In this document: in pieces, positions 55,183-64,000 of the stretch
Numbering within the stretch: position 1 is the stretch's first letter
How the letters are laid out: each line of letters starts with the position of its first letter
Origin: Gallionellaceae bacterium
GTDB taxonomy: Bacteria > Pseudomonadota > Gammaproteobacteria > Burkholderiales > Gallionellaceae
Assembly (NCBI GenBank): GCA_027448945.1
Contig: DAIDMQ010000016.1
Span: forward strand, 62,001-126,000
Length of the DNA stretch: 64,000 nt
Direction of reading: 5' to 3'
The notes under the pieces: generated by a model
What the model was told of the DNA's origin: nothing
The model's input: only the letters and a program-made list of their open reading frames with translations
Databases searched by the model: none
Translations under genes and position numbers: made by a program

Positions 55183-56250
55183 ATGACTGCGACACTTCAC
55201 ACCCCACACACACTGGGAAAAATACAACTCAAGAACCGCATCGTCATGGCGCCCATGACGCGATCACGTGCGACTGGCAATGTGCCTAATGCACTGTTGG
55301 AAAAATATTACGCAGACCGTGCCAATGCCGGCCTCATCATCACCGAAGGTGCTTCACCTTCACCCAATGGTCTGGGATATGCGCGCATCCCTGGCATATA
55401 CTCCGAGGCACAAGTGCAAGCTTGGAAGCGCGTGACTGATGCGGTACATGTCAAGGGCGGCAAGATATTCATACAGTTAATGCACACCGGCCGCGTATCC
55501 CATCCTGACAATATGCAGCCCGGTACGCAAATACTCGCACCGTCGGCGGTCGGGATGACGGGGGAGATGTGGACGGATGCCGGTGGGATGCAGGCTTATC
55601 CAGTGCCCAAGGCAATGAGCGAAGCGGAGATACTGTCCACCATCGCGGAATATGCGCATGCCGCTAAACAGGCGATAGCCGCGGGCTTTGATGGCGTCGA
55701 GTTGCATGCTGCGAACGGTTACATGATAGACCAGTTCCTTAACACCGCATCCAATCTGCGCACTGATGCATGGGGTGGTAATGTAGAGAATCGTATCCGT
55801 TTTGCTGTCGAAGTTACCAAGGCAACCGTAGCTGCCATCGGCGCGGATCGAGTGGGCATGCGCATCTCACCTTATGGCGCCTTCAACGATATGAAACCGG
55901 ATGCTCAGATGGATGCGATGTATGAGCGCCTGATTGCCGAGTTGAATAAGTTGGGGTTGGTGTATATCCACGTGGTCGACCACAGCTCCATGGGCGCGCC
56001 AGAAGTTAACACGACGCTGAAAGCCAAGATACGTGAGACTTTCAAGGGTGATTACATTTTGTCCGGCGGTTACGATGCGGCGCGTGCCAATGCTGATCTG
56101 GACGCCAAATTGGGTGATCTGGTGGCCTTCGGCCGTCCTTACATCGGCAATCCGAATCTGGCCGAGAAATTGCAAAGTGGCGCAGAACTGACCACCCCGG
56201 ATTTCAGTACTTTCTATACACCTGGTGAGAAGGGTTACACTGATTACTGA
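55183..56250 (+). CDS. Old yellow enzyme family alkene reductase
   Basis: LKNRIVMAPMTRSRA; GFDGVELHAANGYMIDQFLNTASNLRTDAWGGNVENR. Confidence 0.94.
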   Translation: MTATLHTPHTLGKIQLKNRIVMAPMTRSRATGNVPNALLEKYYADRANAGLIITEGASPSPNGLGYARIPGIYSEAQVQAWKRVTDAVHVKGGKIFIQLMHTGRVSHPDNMQPGTQILAPSAVGMTGEMWTDAGGMQAYPVPKAMSEAEILSTIAEYAHAAKQAIAAGFDGVELHAANGYMIDQFLNTASNLRTDAWGGNVENRIRFAVEVTKATVAAIGADRVGMRISPYGAFNDMKPDAQMDAMYERLIAELNKLGLVYIHVVDHSSMGAPEVNTTLKAKIRETFKGDYILSGGYDAARANADLDAKLGDLVAFGRPYIGNPNLAEKLQSGAELTTPDFSTFYTPGEKGYTDY

Positions 56251-56257
56251 TGGTTTG

Positions 56258-56280
56258 GTAGGTCTGGTTCCAACCCGATT
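56258..56280. repeat. Degenerate single arm resembling the rarA double-palindrome element
   Basis: GTAGGTCTGGTTCCAACCCGA. Confidence 0.4.
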
Positions 56281-56297
56281 TTATTCCCAAGCGAATG

Positions 56298-56326
56298 AAA
56301 AAAGCCCCGACTAGTTCGGGGCTTTT
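56298..56326. terminator. Bidirectional terminator between convergent genes
   Basis: AAAAGCCCCGACTAGTTCGGGGCTTTT. Confidence 0.9.
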
Positions 56327-56346
56327 GCTTGGTCAGACCGTATTGT

Positions 56347-57663
56347 TTAAGCGTGCAGCTTGTTGAGCTGCTTGGCGATGACATCGTGGTTCAACCACAA
56401 CACCGGCCCGGCAGGTGCTGAAGTCTCGTGGAACATCAAAGGGCCTGTGCCTTCAAGTACCAGCGCACTCAAGATGTCGGTGACCAGCGCATCGCGGCTG
56501 GTATGCATCTTGGTGATCTCTTCCGAGGTGCCTATCATGATGTCGGCCAGTTCGGCAGTGTTAGACATAGGCCATGCCGCGAAATTGCGGAAGTCATGCA
56601 TCACGCCGCTTTCGTTGTAGTTGTCGATTTTGCCCAGCAGTTCTTCCAGAGAGTGACCTTCTTGCAGGGTTTCACGACAAGCTTGCCATTGTGATTCTGC
56701 CCATCTGCCACCGTTCTCTTTGCGCAGAGCATTGAGCAGTGGAAATAGGGACAACTCCACACCAACAAAGATGTCGGAAGAGTTGGTGCGTATTTCGGGG
56801 CAGTTGTAGACCGTAGCCTTGATGCCATTCTTCCAGGCATCTTCTGCGATTTGTTCCAAGCGCATCTTGGCCTTGCCTTGTGTGTAGCTGGTGTAAGTCT
56901 GCCATTGGTATTTGCCGTCGATGAGAATCTCCGTGCCGTGATAACCGTAAGCCGAGTAGCGCACCTGGCCGCCGGTCTTTTCCAATCGTGCGCGTATCGA
57001 TGCGCTACCTTCAATCAGGTGCAGGAAGGTGTTGGCGGTTACTTCGTCGAAGTTCATCAGAATCAGTTTGCCCAGATCGCTGTCGAGCAAAGCACTGGAA
57101 GACAGGAAACGCTCACCGCGGCCTTTGTACACACGGTTGGCGATGGCTAGGAATACTTTGACCTTGGGAATGCCGCCCGCCATGGTGTGTGCGAAGAATG
57201 CATTGCTACCGTCGGGGATCATGCCGTCCAACTGACTCATTACTTGTGCAACGGAGTCCTTGAAACGCTTAACGCCGGCGGCACGACACTTCTCGATGTG
57301 CGCCCAGTCCAACTTGTCTTGCTGCCAGCTCTTCAGCGTGAAGTTGGCAATCATGTCAGTCGGAGTCGGTTCGCCTGCAGGGGCATCCAGATCGAAACCG
57401 GCCATCAGGGGGATGTTGATGATGCGACCACCCAGATTCGCTTCTGCTGCAGCATGCTCTTCTGCGGTCAACGCACGCAGGGCATTGTTCTCGTCACGAC
57501 GGCCTACTGTCACACCGATGACGGTCATGCCTGCCTTGCGCGCCTCGTTGATCAGGCCATTGGCGTAACCGCGACCAAACAGTTCTCCGAAAAGTACAAA
57601 GACATCGCCTTTGCGGAAGATGTTGGTTTGCGGGACTTCGCGTAATGGAATGGGTGCGAGCAT
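56347..57663 (-). CDS. Conserved protein, tentatively an enoyl-ACP reductase FabMG-type family member
   Basis: FVLFGELFGRGYANGLINEARKAGMTVIGVTVGRRDENNALRALT; family name recalled rather than searched. Confidence 0.4.
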   Translation of the reverse strand: MLAPIPLREVPQTNIFRKGDVFVLFGELFGRGYANGLINEARKAGMTVIGVTVGRRDENNALRALTAEEHAAAEANLGGRIINIPLMAGFDLDAPAGEPTPTDMIANFTLKSWQQDKLDWAHIEKCRAAGVKRFKDSVAQVMSQLDGMIPDGSNAFFAHTMAGGIPKVKVFLAIANRVYKGRGERFLSSSALLDSDLGKLILMNFDEVTANTFLHLIEGSASIRARLEKTGGQVRYSAYGYHGTEILIDGKYQWQTYTSYTQGKAKMRLEQIAEDAWKNGIKATVYNCPEIRTNSSDIFVGVELSLFPLLNALRKENGGRWAESQWQACRETLQEGHSLEELLGKIDNYNESGVMHDFRNFAAWPMSNTAELADIMIGTSEEITKMHTSRDALVTDILSALVLEGTGPLMFHETSAPAGPVLWLNHDVIAKQLNKLHA

Positions 57664-57809
57664 ATGTTTCTCCGGTCGTTGTGGTGCATTTGGTAGGCGG
57701 CAATTTTAACAGTTCCCGATTATGTGTGAGATTTTTTACGAGTTGATACAGATACGGGCTCCGAGCTACTGCTCGCGTGTAGATTTAAACAATCGGTTAC
57801 AGCTTGATA

Positions 57810-57840
57810 TTGACTTATACGCTAGCCGAGCCCGTATAAT
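57810..57840 (+). promoter_or_regulatory. Candidate promoter of the SlyA-like gene, TTGACT-N19-TATAAT, -10 overlapping an inverted repeat
   Basis: Perfect -10; ATACGGGCTC (57752-57761) / GAGCCCGTAT (57828-57837) inverted repeat. Confidence 0.5.
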
Positions 57841-57854
57841 TGCCCATCTAATTA

Positions 57855-57866
57855 TTAGCAAGCTAA
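57855..57866. promoter_or_regulatory. SlyA-type operator
   Basis: TTAGCAAGCTAA, identical to the published SlyA consensus as I recall it; 8 nt before the ATG. Confidence 0.65.
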
Positions 57867-57873
57867 CTATATT

Positions 57874-58305
57874 ATGAAGTCGGTAAACGAGCAATTTGCG
57901 GAATCTATATTCTTGGTTACGCATGCATGGCGTACCGAGCTGGATAGGCGTCTGCGCCCATTGGGATTCTCGCATTCGCGCTGGCTATTGTTGTTGCATC
58001 TGTCCCGCAATGATGGTTGTCAGCAAAGCGAGTTGGCGCAGCGCATGGGCATAGAGGCCGCCACCTTGGTCAGATCGCTTGACTATATGGAACGGGAAGG
58101 ACTCGTTGAACGTCGCAGCAGCAGTGTGGATAGGCGTGTCAAGCATTTGTATTTGTCAGATGCGGGACTGAAAGTTGTGGCGGATATACGTTCCTATGCG
58201 GCAGATCTGCGTAGGGAGTTGTTGTCCGATCTGACGAGCAAGGAGATCCAATCAACATTGGATGTCATTAATGGGATCAGTAGCAAACTTGGAGCACTTT
58301 CATGA
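57874..58305 (+). CDS. MarR-family regulator, SlyA-like
   Basis: WRTELDRRLRPLGFSHSRWLLLLHLS...QSELAQRMGIEAATLVRSLDYMEREGLVERRSSSVDRRVKHLYLSDAG. Confidence 0.9.
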   Translation: MKSVNEQFAESIFLVTHAWRTELDRRLRPLGFSHSRWLLLLHLSRNDGCQQSELAQRMGIEAATLVRSLDYMEREGLVERRSSSVDRRVKHLYLSDAGLKVVADIRSYAADLRRELLSDLTSKEIQSTLDVINGISSKLGALS

Positions 58306-59199
58306 AGCTGATCGCGAAGAACAAGAAGGTTTTGATTGCACTGTTGTCGCTGTTTATCGCACTGGGCGTATATGCATACCAAAAGTATTATGTACACACA
58401 CGCAGCACAGAAAATGCCTATATCAATGCAGATGTGGTGAATGTGGCCGCATTGGTAAAGGGGCAGGTTCTGGCGGTCTACATCACAGAGAATCAACATA
58501 TACACAAGGGCGACAAGCTATTCGAAATAGACCCCCGCCCTTATGCGATTGCTTTGGAGCACGCACAGGCCGATCTTGCCAGTGCCAGACAATCGGCGCG
58601 ATCAAGATTTGTTGAAGCGACATTTCATTTCGCAGCAGAAATTGGATGATGCGCATACACATGTGGCGGATTTGGAAGCCACGCTGCAACAGGCGAACGC
58701 AAGACTGAACAAGGCGCAGGCCGTGCCAGAAAAACTCAACGAACGGGGCGATGTGATGCGGGCGCAAGCAGCCATAGACCAGGCCAAACTCGACCTTCAG
58801 TACACCCGGGTCTATGCCAGCCAAGACGGACAAATCAGCAATCTGTCGCTAACGGCCGGATCTATGGCGGGAATAGGTAATCCGCTATTTGCGATTATTG
58901 CCGACAATAGTTTTCATATCGATGCGAATTTCAAAGAGACTGAACTGGTTGGCATCCATGCAGGTCAGCCTGTGGATATCCAGATTGATATGTATCCCAC
59001 GCAACATTTCCTGGGGGTTGTGGAAAGTCTGAGCGGTGGAACCGGCACGGCGTTCTCGCTGTTGCCTCCGCAGAATGCGACTGGGAATTGGGTGAAGATT
59101 GCACAGCGCGTACCTGTGCGTATCAAATTCGCGCAGATGGATGCCGATCATCCCTTGCGTATCGGCGCAACCGCGACGGTGACCGTAGGGCTGAGATAA
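58302..59199 (+). pseudogene. emrA: EmrA/HlyD membrane fusion protein, frameshifted and probably internally deleted near 58590-58615
   Basis: ORF 58302-58649 (TM, first lipoyl half, LEHAQADLASARQSA) and frame of 58543-59199 (DLLKRHFISQQKLDDAHTHV... to C-terminus) are parts of one EmrA. Confidence 0.78.
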
Positions 59200-59201
59200 G
59201 C

Positions 59202-60716
59202 GTGAATAGCAATCGCATCTTGATTAGTGTCGCTGTGATGACTGCAACCATCATGCAAGTGCTGGACACTACTATCGTCAATGTGGCGTTGCCTAGTATG
59301 GCGGGTCAACTGGATGCGACCCCGGATAACATTAGTTGGGTGCTGACGTCCTATCTCATCGCATCTGCCATCTTCATGCCGCTGACCGGCTTTTTCACCG
59401 ACAGGCTGGGACAAAAGCGTTTCCTGTTAATCAGTATCGCCGGATTTGTGGTCGCCTCTGCAATGTGTGGCATGGCGACCAGTCTGTCTCAAATGGTGAT
59501 GTTTCGCTTCCTGCAGGGGGTGTTTGGGGCATCGCTAGTGCCCTTGTCACAGTCCATCATGTTGCAAAATTTTCCCGGTGAACAACGCGGGAAGGCGATG
59601 GCGATCTGGAGCATGGGGGTGATGGTCGCACCCATACTTGGGCCGACGCTGGGTGGCTATCTCACCGAGGTCATCAGTTGGCGCTGGACCTTCTACATAA
59701 ATTTACCAGTGGGAATCCTGTCATTACTACTGACTATGCGTTATGTGCCGGACACGGCGGTGCGAGCGCGGCGTATGGATTGGTTGGGATTCGCCTCGCT
59801 GGCGGTGGGCATTGCGGCTTTGCAACTGGTGTTGGACAGGGGGAATCAGGATGATTGGTTCAGCTCCGGAATGCTGGTGTTTGCCGGCATAATCGCAGTG
59901 CTGTCTGTCGTATTCTTCTTCGTTTATACAATCACGGGCAAGCATCATCCCTTGTTCGATCTGCGCATTTTCCATGACCGCAACTTTTTGGTTGCCAGCC
60001 TGATCATGACCGCCATAGGCATAGGTTTCTTTGGCGGCATGTTGTTGCAATCGTTGTTCTTGCAGAATTTCCTCGGTTATCCAACATTCGAGGCGGGATT
60101 GTATATGGCGCCGCGTGGCTTGGCATCTTTGCTGGTGATGATCTTCGTAGGGAGATTCGTCGGCAGGATCGCACCGCGTAACTTCATTTTTGTCGGCATA
60201 TTGGCCAGTGTCCTGGGCAATTATCTGATGACCCGCTACACCGGTGATATAACGCCTGGCGAATTGATATTGCCGATGATGTTGCAAGGCGTGGGCATGG
60301 GGTTGATCTTTGTGCCCATCTCTACGCTGGCGTTCACCACCCTGCCCAGAGAGACCGCAGCAGAGGCTGCGGGTATTTACAGCCTGATACGCTCGGTGGG
60401 TTCGGCGCTGGGCATATCCATTTTGGCGACATATTTTTCGCGCAGTACACAACAGAATTGGGCCAGTCTGCGCGGAGACATCACGCCATATAGCGAGGCG
60501 CTGCGCAGTTATCTAGCACCGCTACATATGAGTGCCGGCGATACACATGGAATTGCGATAGTGGCTAAAGCGGTGTTACATCAGGCGCAGAACGCTGCTT
60601 ACATAGATAGCTTCTGGTTCGCTACGACTAATTTTGTACTGATGTTGCCCTTGCTATTGTTGGTGCGCGCACCCAAGAAGACAGAATCTGCCAGTCCCGT
60701 GGTGGTGGCAGATTAG
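59202..60716 (+). CDS. emrB: DHA2-family MFS multidrug transporter EmrB
   Basis: [47 protein letters not shown]; 14-TM-type profile; GTG start. Confidence 0.92.
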   Translation: MNSNRILISVAVMTATIMQVLDTTIVNVALPSMAGQLDATPDNISWVLTSYLIASAIFMPLTGFFTDRLGQKRFLLISIAGFVVASAMCGMATSLSQMVMFRFLQGVFGASLVPLSQSIMLQNFPGEQRGKAMAIWSMGVMVAPILGPTLGGYLTEVISWRWTFYINLPVGILSLLLTMRYVPDTAVRARRMDWLGFASLAVGIAALQLVLDRGNQDDWFSSGMLVFAGIIAVLSVVFFFVYTITGKHHPLFDLRIFHDRNFLVASLIMTAIGIGFFGGMLLQSLFLQNFLGYPTFEAGLYMAPRGLASLLVMIFVGRFVGRIAPRNFIFVGILASVLGNYLMTRYTGDITPGELILPMMLQGVGMGLIFVPISTLAFTTLPRETAAEAAGIYSLIRSVGSALGISILATYFSRSTQQNWASLRGDITPYSEALRSYLAPLHMSAGDTHGIAIVAKAVLHQAQNAAYIDSFWFATTNFVLMLPLLLLVRAPKKTESASPVVVAD

Positions 60717-61738
60717 CCACGGGCCCTATTGCTGGCCGAAATAAGTTGATTGAGTTTTTCTCCGGCAGCACCACTGTCTATCATCTCAGCTGCTTTCTTT
60801 ACACCGTCCTCCAGTGTGTCGCTCAGGCCCGCAACATAGATAGTCGCTCCCGCGTTCATTAACACGATGTCGCGTGCCGCACCGGGTTTTCCTTCCAATA
60901 CTGAGAGCAGCATTGAACGAGATTCGCCGACATTGGCAACGTTGATGTCTGATAGGGGCGCAGTGCTTAATCCGAATTGGGCCGGATTAACGGTGTATTC
61001 GCGCACCTCACCATCTTTGAGTTCTGCAACGGAGGTATCGCCGGTAACGGTGATTTCATCCATACCGTCCGCGCCGTGCACAATCATTACGCGCCGGCTG
61101 CCGAGGCGTTGCAACACGCGGGCCTGGATGCCGACGAGGTCGGGGTGGAATACGCCCATCACTTGTTGTTTTGCACCGGCAGGATTGGTGAGCGGGCCGA
61201 GAATGTTGAAAAGTGTGCGTATGCCCATCTCTTTGCGCACCGAGGCGGCATGCTTCATCGCGCTGTGATAATTGGGTGCGAACATGAAACCGAAACCGAC
61301 TTGTTCGATGATGGCCGCAGTTTGCTCCGGCGTGAGGTTGATGTTCACCCCCAGTGCCTCCAGTACGTCCGCGCTACCAGATTGTGAGGACACAGAACGA
61401 CCACCATGCTTGGCGATCTTTGCACCCGCTGCAGCCGCGACGAAGGCTGCTGCAGTGGAGATGTTGAAGGTGTGTGCTCCGTCACCACCCGTACCGCAGG
61501 TATCGACCAAGCGCCCGTCATCTTTGATCTGCACCTGTGCGGAGAGCTCGCGCATCACCAGCGCGGCAGCAGCGATTTCGCCTATGGTTTCTTTTTTAAC
61601 GCGCAGGCCCGTGATGATGGCTGCAATCATCACGTCAGACACCTCGCCACTCATAATCTGGCGCATCAGCGAGATCATCTCATCGTGGAAAATCTCGCGA
61701 TGATCGATGATGCGTTTGAGTGCGTCTTGCGGTTTCAT
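60713..61738 (-). CDS. trpD: Anthranilate phosphoribosyltransferase
   Basis: [48 protein letters not shown]. Confidence 0.96.
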   Translation of the reverse strand: MKPQDALKRIIDHREIFHDEMISLMRQIMSGEVSDVMIAAIITGLRVKKETIGEIAAAALVMRELSAQVQIKDDGRLVDTCGTGGDGAHTFNISTAAAFVAAAAGAKIAKHGGRSVSSQSGSADVLEALGVNINLTPEQTAAIIEQVGFGFMFAPNYHSAMKHAASVRKEMGIRTLFNILGPLTNPAGAKQQVMGVFHPDLVGIQARVLQRLGSRRVMIVHGADGMDEITVTGDTSVAELKDGEVREYTVNPAQFGLSTAPLSDINVANVGESRSMLLSVLEGKPGAARDIVLMNAGATIYVAGLSDTLEDGVKKAAEMIDSGAAGEKLNQLISASNRARG

Positions 61739-62304
61739 GGCCTGCCTTCCAAAAAATTCTTCAGCATGTCGTGACCATGCTCGGTGAGTATGGACTCGGG
61801 GTGGAACTGCACACCATGCACATTCAGCGTCTTGTGGCGCACGCCCATGATCTCACCGTCGTCTGTCCATGCGGTGACTTCCAGGCAATCAGGCATGGTT
61901 TCGCGCTCGATCACCAGCGAGTGGTAACGCGTGGCGGTGAAAGGATTGGGTAGGCCGGTGAACACGCTGTTGCTGTGATGATGGATGAGCGAAGTCTTGC
62001 CGTGCATCAGGGTTTTGGCATGGATGATCTTGCCGCCGAAGGCCTGGCCTATGCTCTGGTGACCGAGGCAGACGCCGAGCAAAGGTATCTTGCCGGCGAA
62101 CTTTTTGATGGCGGCGACCGAGATGCCGGCCTCGTTCGGCGTGCAAGGACCGGGTGAGATGACCAAGTGCCCGGGGTTCAACTTGCTTATCTCATCCACA
62201 CCGATCTCGTCATTGCGTTTCACCACCACATCCGCACCCAACTCGGCAAAATATTGCACTAGGTTGTAGGTGAAGGAGTCATAGTTATCGATCATTAGCA
62301 GCAA
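61735..62304 (-). CDS. trpG: Anthranilate synthase glutamine amidotransferase component
   Basis: [41 protein letters not shown]; probable TTG start. Confidence 0.94.
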   Translation of the reverse strand: MLLMIDNYDSFTYNLVQYFAELGADVVVKRNDEIGVDEISKLNPGHLVISPGPCTPNEAGISVAAIKKFAGKIPLLGVCLGHQSIGQAFGGKIIHAKTLMHGKTSLIHHHSNSVFTGLPNPFTATRYHSLVIERETMPDCLEVTAWTDDGEIMGVRHKTLNVHGVQFHPESILTEHGHDMLKNFLEGRP

Positions 62305-62349
62305 AATATATCCAACCTTATACGTGATTTTGGGCTTGCCCATACGCGC

Positions 62350-62371
62350 GGCGGCCCTTAATGAAGGGCCG
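62350..62371. terminator. Perfect 9-bp hairpin between the EAL gene and trpG
   Basis: GCGGCCCTT-AATG-AAGGGCCGC; no clear T tract on either strand. Confidence 0.45.
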
Positions 62372-62422
62372 CATTATCTCATTCATTGCAAAGTGCTGGA
62401 AGGCAGGATAAGTAGCAAGGTG

Positions 62423-63913
62423 TTACTCAAAGAAGGCCTGCGGATGTGAGATGCCGAATCCTTGCGCAAAGTCTATGCCGATATCGCGTAACTGTATGAT
62501 GGCATCCTCACTTTCGACCATTTCAGCTACCGTTCTTACCCCTACGCTTCTGGCAACTTTGTTGATTGCGACCACTTTGGCCTGTGAGACCTCGTCTCTG
62601 GACATCGCCAAAATTAGGCTGCCATCGATTTTGATGAACTCGATATTGAAGTCGCGTATCAATTTGAAGGACACGTTGTCGCGACCGAAATTACTTAGGG
62701 CTACCAGGCAACCCAGCGCTTTGACCTTGCCCACGAATTGCGCAACTGCGCTGTTCTGCAAGGTTTCCTCCGAATCGCATACCTCAAAGCACAGATTGCC
62801 GGCAGATATCCCCGATTCCTCAAGCATCAGCGCCAATGACTTGGGAAACTCGGCGTCATGTATGGTTGCACGGGCGACGTTGATGAAGAAGATGGTGTTG
62901 GATTTGAGCCTGCCCTGTTGGTATTGGATCGCCGCACGTTGCAAGACATGCTGCACCACCCAGCGATCCAGAAAGGGCATCAGGCCGTGCTGTTCGGCAA
63001 TAGGAAAGAAGGCGCCGGGTGGCATCATGTTCTCGGGGTCTTCACGCAATCGGATCAAGATCTCGTAGTGTTCGGACTCCATGGAGTCGATGGCCAAAGG
63101 CGTAATCAATTGGCAGAATAAATTGAAATCGCTGTGTTCTATCGCGGCAAATATCTCGCGTCCTGCATCTTCGCGCCCGGTGATCTGACGTGACATGGAG
63201 TCGACGAACATGTTGTTGTCGTTCAAATACTGGGGGGCGGGTCGATTAGCACTCGCACTTGCACTCACGTCATCGGGTTGTGTTACATCAGTTGCCAGCA
63301 AATAGAAACCGGTGACTTTGCCTGCGTCATCGAATTGCGGCAGGTGTTCGACCTCCAATTTATATACCGCACCACTGGTCATGGTGAGTGTTCGGACATA
63401 ACTGGCAGGCTGTCCATCGAGTGATTGACGTATCAAAGTCGCCAATTCGGAATGGACCTTGTTGCCTAATATCTGCCGAATATGTCTGTCATCTATGTTC
63501 TTGGTATCGAGGTTCAGCCATTCGCGGAAAGATTTATTGTGGTAGCGGCAGCGGCCATCGATGTCTATGAAGGCGATGATGGTGTCTAAGGACTCGTCCA
63601 TCAAGCGTAGGCGTGACTGACTGATTTCCTGACCGGATTCATATTGTGTGTTCTTGCGCATGGCCTGGTCCAGCTTGTCTTTCATTGCCGCGAGCTGAGC
63701 GGTACGACGTGTCAAGCGCCACTCTGAATGCGACATGCGCGACGCTTCCGCCAAGATGGCTGCGACCAGCAATCCGGTTAGGAAGGTGGTCCATTGCAGG
63801 CCCAAATCGGTGAAGTAAATGGTGAAGACGAGTGCCGCAGAAGTGACGACCACGGCAAATGCGGTGAAATATGGTTGAACGACGCGATAAAACTTCTTGT
63901 TTAGGATTAACAA
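62423..63913 (-). CDS. Membrane-anchored PAS-EAL domain protein, EAL motifs degenerate
   Basis: Two N-terminal TM helices; PAS (RLMDESLDTIIAFIDIDGRCRYHNKSFREWL); EAL fold with FIKIDGSL and TVAEMVES but SNFG for DDFG. Confidence 0.85.
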   Translation of the reverse strand: MLILNKKFYRVVQPYFTAFAVVVTSAALVFTIYFTDLGLQWTTFLTGLLVAAILAEASRMSHSEWRLTRRTAQLAAMKDKLDQAMRKNTQYESGQEISQSRLRLMDESLDTIIAFIDIDGRCRYHNKSFREWLNLDTKNIDDRHIRQILGNKVHSELATLIRQSLDGQPASYVRTLTMTSGAVYKLEVEHLPQFDDAGKVTGFYLLATDVTQPDDVSASASANRPAPQYLNDNNMFVDSMSRQITGREDAGREIFAAIEHSDFNLFCQLITPLAIDSMESEHYEILIRLREDPENMMPPGAFFPIAEQHGLMPFLDRWVVQHVLQRAAIQYQQGRLKSNTIFFINVARATIHDAEFPKSLALMLEESGISAGNLCFEVCDSEETLQNSAVAQFVGKVKALGCLVALSNFGRDNVSFKLIRDFNIEFIKIDGSLILAMSRDEVSQAKVVAINKVARSVGVRTVAEMVESEDAIIQLRDIGIDFAQGFGISHPQAFFE

Positions 63914-64000
63914 GGCGCGATCCTTAGGGTGGTTGCTACGTCTGCTTGCGTAGTTTGGATACTATACTCGTTGCCACTGCCTCGGCGACTTCAATTCCGT

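Overview
This 64 kb window looks like a beta-proteobacterial chromosome segment (Gallionella/Nitrosomonadales-like by gene content; inference). Most of it is conserved core sequence. Contents in order: trmL; an MSHA-type type IV pilus locus (mshE-like x2, G, F/B, A, C, D, O, P, Q, I, I2, J, K, L, M, N; 0.5-18.5 kb); comF; a biotin operon (bioB-F-H-C-D); TauE/SafE and SCO proteins; a histidine kinase/LuxR regulator pair; ftsK, lolA, rarA, serS, DUF721, an M23 peptidase, secA, a cNMP-binding protein and argJ; ppc; hemC-D-X-Y; a retropepsin-like protease; a PhnCDEE-type ABC transporter; a 2Fe-2S reductase; a LysR/pirin/OYE cluster; a SlyA/MarR-emrAB efflux locus; trpG-trpD; and a PAS-EAL protein. 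Main points for a second look: (1) a tandem MshE paralogue that has lost its Walker A, Walker B and His-box residues but keeps MshEN c-di-GMP-binding motifs and a promoter-like block nearly identical to that of the intact copy; (2) short palindromic elements inserted in frame in rarA and probably bioH, with related elements nearby; (3) an exact SlyA-consensus operator (TTAGCAAGCTAA) just upstream of the SlyA-like gene; (4) apparent frameshifts in mshG, hemY and emrA; (5) an EAL domain whose DDFG motif is replaced by SNFG. I found no tRNA, rRNA, CRISPR array or transposase gene.
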